From Pedobacter soli (GTDB lineage: Bacteria > Bacteroidota > Bacteroidia > Sphingobacteriales > Sphingobacteriaceae), in assembly GCF_900101435.1 (NCBI RefSeq), contig NZ_FMZH01000007.1:62001-126000 (forward strand): a stretch of DNA of 64,000 nucleotides, given 5' to 3'. The position numbers were made by a program, and so were the translations under genes. Position 1 is the stretch's first letter; the number at the start of each line of letters is the position of its first letter. Positions 42,696-51,616 of the stretch are shown here, piece by piece. Under the pieces are notes generated by a model, which did not search any database, was not told where the DNA came from, and was given only the letters and a program-made list of their open reading frames with translations.

Positions 42696-42762
42696 AACTT
42701 CTATATTTTGGTTAGAACAATTTACGTAAAAATAACCGCAAAACAAATTGATAATGACTGGA

Positions 42763-43578
42763 TTAAGATTTCTTTTTCTCGGCCAGTTTACTGTTCAGGT
42801 AGTCGGTTGGTGACATGCCAAATTGCTTCGAAAAGTTACGGCCAAAGTGCGATTGCGAACTGTAACCTACCATTTCCGAAATCTCGTATATTTTTAAATT
42901 TCCTTCGTTTAAAAGCTCTGCAGCCCTTTTTAGCCGCGCCAGATTAATTAGCTCGTTGGGGCTCAGGTTCGAAATCGATTTAATTTTTCGATACAGGGTA
43001 GGCCGGCTCATGTTCATCTTCTCGGCCAGGTGTTCTACATCCAAATCCTGGTTGTGGATGTTCTTATCTATGGTATCCTGCAATTTCTCTAAAAACAGCT
43101 CATCGGCCTTTGAGTAGGCAATGCTTTTAATGTGCAGAAGCGGTGAGCTCGAGAAATATTCTTTGATTTTGTTGCGGTTTTTAATCAGGCTCGAAATCTG
43201 CACCTGTAAAAACTCGGGCGAGAAAGGTTTTTCTACATAAGCATCAGCGCCAAGTTCTAAACCTTCAATTTTAGATTGCAGCGTGTTTTTAGCCGTAAGC
43301 AGGATAACCGGGATGTGGCTAAACTCGAGCGTAGATTTAATTTTAGCACAAAGCTCAAAACCATCCATTTCGGGCATCATTACATCGCTGATAATGAGCT
43401 GTACGATTTCGTGTTGTAAAATTTCAAGCGCTTCTATGCCATTGCGTGCCTGTAGCACCTGGTATTTTTCTTCCAGGTCGTCAGAAATGAAATCGAGGAT
43501 ATCTTCGTTATCATCAACCAGCAATACCACCGATTTTTCTGCATCTTTCGAAGCTGGCGCCGTTACAGTTTCTTCCAT
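42763..43578 (-). CDS. Response regulator with AraC-type DNA-binding domain (second half of a hybrid regulator)
   Basis: This 271-residue protein has a receiver domain first: VVLLVDDNEDILDFI with the acidic pair, LIISDVMMPEMDGFELC with the phosphorylated D, and VILLTAKNT with K in AYVEKPF. An AraC helix-turn-helix pair follows (LAEKMNMSRPTLYRKIKSIS, ISEMVGYSSQSHFGRNFSKQ). In Bacteroidota these domains are normally fused to the sensor kinase. Here they lie in another frame, overlapping the kinase by 16 bases. It should control the polysaccharide locus next door. Confidence 0.9.
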   Translation of the reverse strand: MEETVTAPASKDAEKSVVLLVDDNEDILDFISDDLEEKYQVLQARNGIEALEILQHEIVQLIISDVMMPEMDGFELCAKIKSTLEFSHIPVILLTAKNTLQSKIEGLELGADAYVEKPFSPEFLQVQISSLIKNRNKIKEYFSSSPLLHIKSIAYSKADELFLEKLQDTIDKNIHNQDLDVEHLAEKMNMSRPTLYRKIKSISNLSPNELINLARLKRAAELLNEGNLKIYEISEMVGYSSQSHFGRNFSKQFGMSPTDYLNSKLAEKKKS

Positions 43579-46500
43579 TTTCCGTTCAGGTTAAATTCAA
43601 TAAGTTGATGGATGGGGAGCGCCAATACAAATATATTAAAATCAGGGTGATTAAAATCAACATACAGTTCGCCGCTGTGCAGCTGGGCCAACGATTTGGA
43701 AATGGATAGCCCAATGCCCGTACCGGCTTTAATTTCAGTTTCTTTAGCCCTGAAAAAGGGTTCGAAAATTTTATCTTTAAGTTCCATGCCAATCCGGTTT
43801 CCATCGTTTTTAACCAATACCTTAAACTGATCTTCGCCCTCAGGTTGCTCTAAAACGAGTTCTACCGTAGTTTTACTGTATTTGATAGCATTATCGAGCA
43901 GGTTGCTGATAATTTTATAAAAGGCCTCAACGTCAATGTAAGCAAGAAGTGCCTTCTCAGGCAGGTTAATGTGATAATTGATATTTTCCTGCTCCGCTGC
44001 GGGCTGAAATTGCAGGAATACGTCTTTCAAAATTTCCTGGATATCGGCCTTTACAAAGTTAAGCGAGAAATCACTGGTTTCTGTTTTCCTGAAATCGAGC
44101 AGCTGATTGGTTAATTTTAGCAATCTGTCGGTATTACGGCCCATTATTTTCAAATTCTTTTCAATCGTTGGTACTGCATGTGCCTGTTTAATCAGTTTCT
44201 CCATCGGGCCAATAATGAGGGTAAGCGGCGTGCGGATTTCGTGCGCTACATTGGTAAAGAATTCGATCTTGGCCTGGTACACTTCTTTCTGCTTTTCGTG
44301 TTCGAAAACTTCCATCCGGCGACTGTTTTTTAGCGCAATTTTAAGGTGGTAACGGCGCACCAGGTAAAAGATAATGGCTGCGGCGCTAATTGCATAAATA
44401 AAATAAGCCAGCGGGCTCAGATAAAAAGGTGGCCTGATCCTGATCAGCAATTTTACATTTTTGTTGCTCCATTTGTTGCTGCCCTCTACCATGGCTTTCA
44501 CCTCAAAAGTATATTTACCCGGAGCCAGTTTGGTAAAGTAAACCTTTCTGTTTGTTTTTAAATATTCCCAGTCTTTATACAGGCCGGTCATTTTATAGGC
44601 ATACTCGGTCATGGCCGGCGAAAGGTAACTTAATGCGGCGAAATCGATACTAAATGAAGACTGATCATAATTGAGCTCGATGGTATCGGTATATACGATC
44701 GATTTGTTTAACACCGAATCGGCACCTTTTACGCCAATTTCGGTACTGTTTACCTGAAAACCGGTTAAAAAAACAGGTGTTTCGTAAGAATTGGTTCTGA
44801 AATTAGTAGGGTTGAAGCTTACCAGCCCCTTTACACTGCCAAAAAACAGGCGGCCATCGCTATCCTGAAAGGCCGAATTGTAATTAAACTGATCGGTTAA
44901 CAGCCCGTTTGCTTTGGTATAGGTTTTACTAAGCCCGGTTACCGGATCGAAATGGATAAGCCCGCGCGTACTGCTAATCCAGAATCGGTGGCTGGCATCT
45001 TCGGCAATGCGGAAAAGGTAATTGCTCGGAAAACCATTTTTACTGCCATAGCGCTTAAATTGCTGCGTTTGGGTATCAAATTTACAGAGGCCGCCACCAT
45101 CGGTGGTAACCCAGATGTTTTTACGGCTATCTTCAAAAACACTGTTAACCGTATTGTGGCTTAAACTCCCGGGATCGGTTGCTTTGTTGCGGTAATTTTT
45201 AAACCCGGGCTTGGATAAATTAAAACAGTACACGCCATCGTTAAAACTACCGGCCCAGATATTGCCTTGATGATCTTCGATAACCGAATCGTAAAAAATA
45301 AAAGGCAAGTCGGGGATGGGTTCAAAATCATCTTTTTTGCGGTTATAATGGTAAATGCCGTTAATGGTAGCTACTATAATTTCGCCACTGCGTGTGCGGC
45401 AAAAGGTAACAATAAAGTTGGTGCGCAGTGCATTGCCCACACCAGCCTGGTAGTGTTTAATTACCTTTTCGCTTTTCAGGTCAAAAAGGTCTAAGCCATG
45501 CTCAAAAGTACCCACCCAGAGTTTATCGCCATCTACGAGCAAGCCATGTATGTTGGAATAAGCAATGCTGCCTTTTTTTCCATCGGGCAAAAAATGTGTA
45601 AAGGCACCGGTTTGGGCATCGAGTTTATTTAAGCCGGCATCTTCTGTTCCGATCCAGAAATTACCCTTCTTATCTTTGGTAATTTCCCTTACATCGCTTC
45701 CACTAATGGAATTGCGGCCTTCCTGGGGGAAATATTTGGTAAAGAAGGAGGTATGGCTCGAATAATAGTTTACGCCACCAAAATAGGAACCCGTCCACAC
45801 GCCACCCTCTCGATCGGCACAAATGGTATAAATCGCATTATCACTCAGCGAATAATCGTTATTGTACTGCTTGGTAATGTGCGTAATCTGACTGCTTTCA
45901 TCGTTGTACACGTAAATGCCCGATTCAGTTCCGATCCAGAATTCGTGACTGGCTACCTGTTTAATATCACGTACAAATATGGGTGTTTGATCACTGTTCA
46001 GCCTCAGCAGATCTTTCGATTGTAAGGTAAGCGGATTAAACAGTTTAATCCCCTGGTTGGTGGTTCCGATTAAAAGTTCTCCTTTTGTGGTTTCTGCAAT
46101 TTTGGCTACCCAGCCGTATTCAGGCTTTTTACCTTTCCCGTTAATGTTAAAACTCTGGAAGTTGTTGCGCTCTGGGTTATACTTTTCAACCGTACCTCTG
46201 CCTGTGCTGATCCAGATGCTGCCGTTTTTAAGCACCGCTACCGATGAAGCATCGAAAGGGGCATTGGTGGTAAAAGCGGTAGTGGTTTTATTTTTTTTGT
46301 TGTAGAGGTAGATTTTAAAGGAGGAAAGCACCCACAAATTACCTTTATTATCGCTCCCCAGATCAATAATGCGCATGCCTTTGGTCGCTTTAACCGAAGT
46401 AAAACTTTCTTTTAGCGGATTATATTCATAAACACCATCATTGGTGCCTACCCAAAGGGTTTTATCATCGTGGTGCAGGGCGTAAATCAGGTCGTTACCC

Positions 46501-46733
46501 AAACTACCCGGCTGGTCGGCATCATGGCGGTAGGTTTTAAAGCTATAACCATCAAAACGGTTCAATCCGTCTTTGGTGCCAAACCACATAAACCCGTTGG
46601 CATCTTGTACGCTGCAAAACGCGGTGTTGTTCGATAGGCCGTTCTCTACCTGGTAGCGCCTGAAATAGTAGGGCTGGGCCAGCAAAATCTGGGCGGTAAA
46701 GAGGAATAAAAAAAGGATGAAAAGTTTTTTCAA
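43563..46733 (-). CDS. Hybrid two-component sensor: propeller, Y_Y_Y and histidine kinase
   Basis: From the TTG at 46733 the protein has 1056 residues and begins with a signal peptide (KKLFILFLFLFTAQILLAQ); an ATG at 46850 adds 39 unlikely residues. The periplasmic sensor is a two-component regulator propeller with repeats like MWFGTKDGLNRFDG, LWVGTNDG and FWIGTEDAGL, then a Y_Y_Y domain (YAYKMTGLYKDWEYL), a membrane helix (YLSPLAYFIYAISAAAIIFY) and a kinase with FFTNVAHEIRTPLTLIIGPM (H-box), NLLDNAIKYS (N-box) and GTGIGLSISKSL (G-box). It ends just after the kinase. Sensing of oligosaccharides and control of the locus to the right is the known role of such proteins. Confidence 0.93.
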   Translation of the reverse strand: MKKLFILFLFLFTAQILLAQPYYFRRYQVENGLSNNTAFCSVQDANGFMWFGTKDGLNRFDGYSFKTYRHDADQPGSLGNDLIYALHHDDKTLWVGTNDGVYEYNPLKESFTSVKATKGMRIIDLGSDNKGNLWVLSSFKIYLYNKKNKTTTAFTTNAPFDASSVAVLKNGSIWISTGRGTVEKYNPERNNFQSFNINGKGKKPEYGWVAKIAETTKGELLIGTTNQGIKLFNPLTLQSKDLLRLNSDQTPIFVRDIKQVASHEFWIGTESGIYVYNDESSQITHITKQYNNDYSLSDNAIYTICADREGGVWTGSYFGGVNYYSSHTSFFTKYFPQEGRNSISGSDVREITKDKKGNFWIGTEDAGLNKLDAQTGAFTHFLPDGKKGSIAYSNIHGLLVDGDKLWVGTFEHGLDLFDLKSEKVIKHYQAGVGNALRTNFIVTFCRTRSGEIIVATINGIYHYNRKKDDFEPIPDLPFIFYDSVIEDHQGNIWAGSFNDGVYCFNLSKPGFKNYRNKATDPGSLSHNTVNSVFEDSRKNIWVTTDGGGLCKFDTQTQQFKRYGSKNGFPSNYLFRIAEDASHRFWISSTRGLIHFDPVTGLSKTYTKANGLLTDQFNYNSAFQDSDGRLFFGSVKGLVSFNPTNFRTNSYETPVFLTGFQVNSTEIGVKGADSVLNKSIVYTDTIELNYDQSSFSIDFAALSYLSPAMTEYAYKMTGLYKDWEYLKTNRKVYFTKLAPGKYTFEVKAMVEGSNKWSNKNVKLLIRIRPPFYLSPLAYFIYAISAAAIIFYLVRRYHLKIALKNSRRMEVFEHEKQKEVYQAKIEFFTNVAHEIRTPLTLIIGPMEKLIKQAHAVPTIEKNLKIMGRNTDRLLKLTNQLLDFRKTETSDFSLNFVKADIQEILKDVFLQFQPAAEQENINYHINLPEKALLAYIDVEAFYKIISNLLDNAIKYSKTTVELVLEQPEGEDQFKVLVKNDGNRIGMELKDKIFEPFFRAKETEIKAGTGIGLSISKSLAQLHSGELYVDFNHPDFNIFVLALPIHQLIEFNLNGKWKKL

Positions 46734-46890
46734 TTGGATATTGGTCAGCAAGATCAAATATATTAAAGATCTGCCTGGTTTTAAGCCAAAATTGAATTTG
46801 AGCAGATAAGTAGAAAAATTGAGACAGATCGGTTTTGCGCAGTGGGGCAAATGCCATTATTTGCGTTCCGCTAACCAAATCAGTTTCAAA

Positions 46891-47907
46891 TTGAAAAATA
46901 TTAAAACTTTCGGCTTATTTATCCTGCTCATTTTCTCGCTTGCAGCTAGGGCACAGCAAATGCGTATTGCACCTTCACCGCTATATCGCGATCCGATTTA
47001 CGATGGCGCCGCCGACCCGGTAATGGTATATAACCATGCCGAAAAAAGCTGGTGGATGCTGTACACCCAGCGCAGGGCCAACGCCCAAACCAGTGATGTT
47101 GCCTATTGCTACGGTACCCATATAGGTGTGGCTACCAGCACCGATAACGGCCAGACCTTCGTCTACAAAGGGGCGCTTGATCTGGATTTCGAGCCGGGCT
47201 TAAATACCTTTTGGGCGCCCGATGTAATTTACGAAAAAGGTGTGTATCATATGTTCCTGGCTTACATTGAGGGCGTTCGTAACCACTGGGGAGGGAAGGC
47301 AAGAATAGCGCATTATACCAGTAAAAACCTGTGGAAATGGCAATATAAGGGTTTCATCTCCCTGAATTCAGAAGAGGTAATTGATCCGACTTTGTTAAAA
47401 ATGCCTGATGGCAAATGGCATATTTGGTACAAAGACAGCTCGAAAGGCAGTATTACCATGACAGCCGAAAGCAACGATTTGCAGCACTGGACAGCACAAA
47501 CCGAGCCGGCCATTGGTGGCGCACCACATGAAGGAGCAAAGGCTTTCTTTTTTAACAACTGGTACTGGATGATTACCGATGAGTGGCATGGTCAGCGCGT
47601 ATACCGCTCAAAAGATGGTAAAAGCTGGGAAAAACAAGGTCTGGTGCTCGATGTACCCGGTCATAGGCCAGAAGATACCCCAACAGGTGCCCATGCCGAC
47701 GTTCAGGTAATCGGGAATAAGGCTTATATCTTTTATTTTACCCATCCCGGAAGGAAAGTGCATTTCGAAGGCACGCTTGATGCAGATGGTGTATTTTCTT
47801 ATTCGAACAAACGGACCTCCATACACGTAGCCGAACTCGAGTTTAAAGATGGCACACTGGTTTGCGACCGCGATAAACCATTTGATTTCTATCTGGGGCA
47901 ACCTTAA
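46891..47907 (+). CDS. Secreted five-bladed propeller glycoside hydrolase (GH43-like)
   Basis: The TTG at 46891 gives a signal peptide (LKNIKTFGLFILLIFSLAARA); an ATG upstream (46819) would read into the leader of the divergent sensor gene. The mature part has the five-bladed propeller repeats of the GH43/GH117 clan: DGAADPVMVYNHAEKSWWML, FWAPDVIYEKGVYHMFLAYI, VIDPTLLKMPDGKWHIWYKD and FFNNWYWMITDEWHGQRVYR. Acidic residues in these repeats (DPV, DPT, E of HEGAK) fit catalysis by inversion. It sits between the sensor and the SusC gene and probably removes side chains. The exact family (GH43 or GH117) is not certain. Confidence 0.85.
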   Translation: MKNIKTFGLFILLIFSLAARAQQMRIAPSPLYRDPIYDGAADPVMVYNHAEKSWWMLYTQRRANAQTSDVAYCYGTHIGVATSTDNGQTFVYKGALDLDFEPGLNTFWAPDVIYEKGVYHMFLAYIEGVRNHWGGKARIAHYTSKNLWKWQYKGFISLNSEEVIDPTLLKMPDGKWHIWYKDSSKGSITMTAESNDLQHWTAQTEPAIGGAPHEGAKAFFFNNWYWMITDEWHGQRVYRSKDGKSWEKQGLVLDVPGHRPEDTPTGAHADVQVIGNKAYIFYFTHPGRKVHFEGTLDADGVFSYSNKRTSIHVAELEFKDGTLVCDRDKPFDFYLGQP

Positions 47908-48035
47908 TAAGGGTGACTTAATTTTTAACCACACCTGCCCAGCCGGTCAGACGGGGATACGCGCAGATAAACGCAGATTAGCATAAATAGCTGTGTCCAT
48001 ATTTTTATCTGTGGTTATTTTTGTTGTTAAATAAA
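47908..48035. other. Spacer with a short near-repeat
   Basis: The string GCGCAGATAAACGCAGATTAG (two GCAGAT units) near 47958 looks like scattered intergenic repeats seen in Bacteroidota. No gene is supported here. Confidence 0.35.
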
Positions 48036-48198
48036 ATGATTTGTTGCCACCTATGGAGGGAAGGTTTCATTGCTACAATGATTTGTCGCCACCTATGGAG
48101 GGAAGGTTTCATTGCCACAATGATTTGTTGCTGCCCATGGCGGGAAGGTTTCATTGCCACAATGATTTGCTGCTGCCCATGGCAGGAAGCTTTCATTG
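48036..48198. repeat. 42-bp tandem repeat, nearly four copies
   Basis: Units start at 48036, 48078, 48120 and 48162 (the last is 37 bases). Each begins ATGATTTG and has GG(A/G/C)(G/A)GGAA(G/A)(G/C) near its middle. Because 42 is divisible by 3, both strands stay open and encode 14-residue repeats, but nothing suggests translation. Each unit border has the palindrome CATTG-N3-CAATG. It lies 214 bases before the SusC gene. Confidence 0.85.
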
Positions 48199-48411
48199 AA
48201 ATTAAAGCAAAAGCAAAGATATAGGCGCTGAAATTAAACCTGATTGCATAAGTACAGTAGTTAAAGCATTGTGCTAAATCGATAAAACGAGACAAATTGA
48301 AGAAAGATTGATACAAAGTGTTAGCCCACCCGGTGCCTAAAAAGCCAATCTTTGAAATAGATAATTGGGTGTACACACCTTTATCACAAACTAACCAAAT
48401 TTTAAACCTTT

Positions 48412-51400
48412 ATGAAAAGAAGTCTACTCTCTTCTGGCAGCATGGCCTGCCGCGATTGGTACCTTTTTCAAAAGCTATTTTTGAAATACAAGGTACTCGC
48501 AGTTATTTTCGCCTCATTTACCCTGGTTTTACTTTCATTGCAACTCAGCGCGCAGGAGAAAGCTACCGTTACCGGTACGGTAACCGACGAAAAAGGTGAA
48601 ACCATTATTGGTGCAAGCATAAAAGTTAAAGGAACTAGTACTGGGGTAACCACTGGTAGCGATGGAAAATTTAAAATTCAGGTAGCGGATAAAAACGCCA
48701 CGCTGATTTTTATTTACATAGGTTATATTAACCAGGAAGTTGCGCTTGCAGGTCGTTCGCAGGTTAATGTTAAACTCAAACCCGCTGATAATGATCTTTC
48801 GGAAGTGGTAGTGGTGGGTTATAACACACAAAAGAAAGAAGCCATTACCGGTGCTATCTCGTCTATCAGTAGTAAAGATTTAGAAAAAGTACATGGCGGC
48901 TCTACCGTAAGTACAGGTCTTGCAGGTAAATTGCCCGGGGTATCTTTCCGGATGCCGGATGGAAGACCAGGTGCATCGGCCAATATTCAGATCCGTAATA
49001 TGGGTAACCCTTTGTATGTAATTGATGGAATTCAGCAGGATGCAGGCCAGTTCAATAACATTTCGCCAAACGATATCGAATCAATCAGTGTGTTAAAAGA
49101 CGCATCAGCCGCTATTTATGGTAGCCGTGCAGCCAACGGGGTAATTTTAGTAACTACCAAAAGAGGTAAAAACGATACCCGCAATACTTTTAGTGTTGAT
49201 GCCTACACCGGATGGCAAAACTGGGTGCGTTTTCCGGAAACTACCGACGCTTACCAATGGATGCTGGGCAAGGCAACTGCCGAAATGAACCAGAACGGTT
49301 CAACCAATATTACCCAGGCTGAGCTTGATAAATGGAAAGCCGGTACCGAGTATGGTTACCAAAGCCAGAACTGGAAAGATATTATCATTGCACCCAATGC
49401 ACCACAAACTTCGGTTAACTTAAGCGCATCTGGCGGAAGTGATAAAGTAAACTATTACTTTTCAGCTACCCGTTTAGATCAGAAAGGCGTGTACGGAACT
49501 GCACGCGAGTTCGAATTTAACCGTACCAATATCCAGAGCAATATCGAAGCTAAAATTACCAACCGCTTTAAGGTAGGGATGCTAATTAACGGCCGTATTG
49601 AAAGTCGCGACCAGCCCGGCGTACCCGGTGGAGATGATTACTGGGCTGCACGCTTTGCACTTTTGCGCAACCGCCCAACCGAGCAAGCCTATGCCAATGG
49701 TAACCCGAACTACCCGAACGATATTGGCCACAATACCGAACAGTTTGCCGTACAAAGCAAAGCCTTAAGCGGTTACTGGAAATCAGACTGGCGCGTATTG
49801 CAAACCAATTTATCGGCCACTTACGATACCCCGATAAAAGGGCTGGAAATAAAAGGTTTATACTCTTATTATATTGCCGATAATATTATTAACGGGCACG
49901 AGTACACCTACAATGTATATACTTATCACCCTGAAACTGGTGTTTATGAAGAGAAGGTGGGCAGCTCAAACCCTTACCGCGAGCGCAGGAACGAGAAAAT
50001 TTACACCAATACTTACCAGCTTCAGGCCAACTATAACCGCACTTTTGGCAAGCATACCGTTGGAGGCGTGTTGGTGGCCGAACGTTTAGACCGTTTCAGA
50101 ACCTACACCTTCCAGCATGCGGTACCACAAACCAATATTTTGCCCGTATTGCAGTTTGCCGATATGGACGGACAGGATTTTGCCGACATACAGGAAGAAC
50201 AAGCCCGTATTGGTTATGTAGCCAGGTTAAATTACAATTACGACAACAAATACTACCTGGAGCTTTCGGGCCGCAGGGATGCTTCATGGAAATTTGCACC
50301 AGACAGACGGGTAGGTTATTTCCCTTCAGCATCAATTGGTTGGAGAATTACACAAGAGCAGTTTATGAAATCGCTTCTGGGTGAAAGCAATGTGCTTACC
50401 GATCTGAAACTCCGCGCTTCTTATGGAGTACTCGGTGATGATGATCTGGGTATCGATCCTTTTGCTTACATCCCGGGTTATAACTACAATCAGGGTACAG
50501 CAATCCTCGATGGAAAAACCATCACAACTTCAAGAGATAAAGGTCCGATTATTAACAACCTGACCTGGTTTAAGAGTAAAATAACCGATATCGGTTTAGA
50601 CTTTACCCTTTTCGGAGGTAAGCTATCCGGAACAGCCGATTACTTTTACAGAAAACGTACCGGCTTAATGGCGGTTAAAAATGATGTGTTGGTGCCTATT
50701 GAACTGGGCTATCCCTTGGCTCAGGAGAATTTAGAAAGCGATGCACAATATGGAGGTGAGTTTTCTTTAAACTACCGCGATAAAATTGGCGAGTTTAATT
50801 ACAATGTGGGCGGTAACTTCTCTATCAGCAGAAGAAAATTCTTAGAACAATATAAACCACGTTACGGAAACTCGTGGGATAATTACAGAAATAACAGTAC
50901 CGACCGCTTTACCAATATTTTCTGGGGATACGAAGTAACCGGACAGTTCCAGAGTTTTGATGAGATCAATAACTACAAAGTGAATATCGATGGAAAAGGA
51001 AACCGTTCGTTATTGCCTGGCGATTTAATTTATAAAGATCAGAATGGCGATGGCATTATCGATGGACTTGACGAAAGGCCAATCGGATATACCACTACCG
51101 GCCAGCCAAACATTGGTTTTGGTTTTACACTGGGTGGTTCTTACAAAAACTTCGATTTTACAGCCGATTTTTCAGGCGGTGCTATGTATTCTTGGAACCA
51201 GAACTGGGAACAGCGCTGGGCATTCCAAAACGGCGGCGCTTTATTGCAAAACTTTGCTGACGACAGCTGGCACCGTACCGATCCGTTTAACCTGAACAGC
51301 CCCTGGGTAGCACGAAAATATCCGGCACTTCGTTTTAACGATCGCGATCACAGTAACAATAACCGCAACTCTACTTTCTGGCTGCACAATGTACGCTATT

Positions 51401-51615
51401 TAAGGGTGCGTACACTCGAACTGGGTTATACCCTGCCAAAAAGATGGGCCGAAAAAATCAAGATCCAGAATGCACGGGTATATGTAAACGGATATAATCT
51501 TTTCTCTTTCGATAACCTGAAAGATTATGGCGTAGACCCGGAAATTGCTGATGATAATGGATTGCAATACCCACAAAACAAGTTTTTTAATATCGGTATT
51601 AAATTAACGTTGTAA
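48412..51615 (+). CDS. SusC/RagA-family TonB-dependent outer membrane transporter
   Basis: The protein has 1067 residues, the usual SusC length. An N-terminal signal peptide ends near SLQLSAQ. A carboxypeptidase-regulatory-like domain follows (VTGTVTDEKGETIIGASIKV), then the TonB-box region and plug (LSEVVVVGYNTQKKEAITGA, GNPLYVIDGIQQD, IESISVLKDASAAIYGSRAA), then the beta barrel. SusC works with SusD to import oligosaccharides using TonB energy. The SusD gene starts 1 base after its stop. It is the core transporter of the polysaccharide locus. Confidence 0.97.
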   Translation: MKRSLLSSGSMACRDWYLFQKLFLKYKVLAVIFASFTLVLLSLQLSAQEKATVTGTVTDEKGETIIGASIKVKGTSTGVTTGSDGKFKIQVADKNATLIFIYIGYINQEVALAGRSQVNVKLKPADNDLSEVVVVGYNTQKKEAITGAISSISSKDLEKVHGGSTVSTGLAGKLPGVSFRMPDGRPGASANIQIRNMGNPLYVIDGIQQDAGQFNNISPNDIESISVLKDASAAIYGSRAANGVILVTTKRGKNDTRNTFSVDAYTGWQNWVRFPETTDAYQWMLGKATAEMNQNGSTNITQAELDKWKAGTEYGYQSQNWKDIIIAPNAPQTSVNLSASGGSDKVNYYFSATRLDQKGVYGTAREFEFNRTNIQSNIEAKITNRFKVGMLINGRIESRDQPGVPGGDDYWAARFALLRNRPTEQAYANGNPNYPNDIGHNTEQFAVQSKALSGYWKSDWRVLQTNLSATYDTPIKGLEIKGLYSYYIADNIINGHEYTYNVYTYHPETGVYEEKVGSSNPYRERRNEKIYTNTYQLQANYNRTFGKHTVGGVLVAERLDRFRTYTFQHAVPQTNILPVLQFADMDGQDFADIQEEQARIGYVARLNYNYDNKYYLELSGRRDASWKFAPDRRVGYFPSASIGWRITQEQFMKSLLGESNVLTDLKLRASYGVLGDDDLGIDPFAYIPGYNYNQGTAILDGKTITTSRDKGPIINNLTWFKSKITDIGLDFTLFGGKLSGTADYFYRKRTGLMAVKNDVLVPIELGYPLAQENLESDAQYGGEFSLNYRDKIGEFNYNVGGNFSISRRKFLEQYKPRYGNSWDNYRNNSTDRFTNIFWGYEVTGQFQSFDEINNYKVNIDGKGNRSLLPGDLIYKDQNGDGIIDGLDERPIGYTTTGQPNIGFGFTLGGSYKNFDFTADFSGGAMYSWNQNWEQRWAFQNGGALLQNFADDSWHRTDPFNLNSPWVARKYPALRFNDRDHSNNNRNSTFWLHNVRYLRVRTLELGYTLPKRWAEKIKIQNARVYVNGYNLFSFDNLKDYGVDPEIADDNGLQYPQNKFFNIGIKLTL

Positions 51616-51616
51616 C

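Noticed and set aside
44107..46305. Plus-strand open frames inside the sensor kinase gene
   Set aside because: They are antisense to conserved propeller and kinase domains and show no protein family features.
46819..46890. Upstream ATG of the GH43-like gene
   Set aside because: It would add 24 residues before a good signal peptide and overlap the divergent regulator leader; the TTG at 46891 fits better.
48036..48198. The repeat block as a CRISPR array
   Set aside because: Units are directly adjacent with no unique spacers, and no cas gene is in the window.
48021..48376. Open frames on both strands across the 42-bp repeats
   Set aside because: The frames exist because the unit length is a multiple of three. 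The proteins are simple 14-residue repeats without a start signal, so no gene is called.
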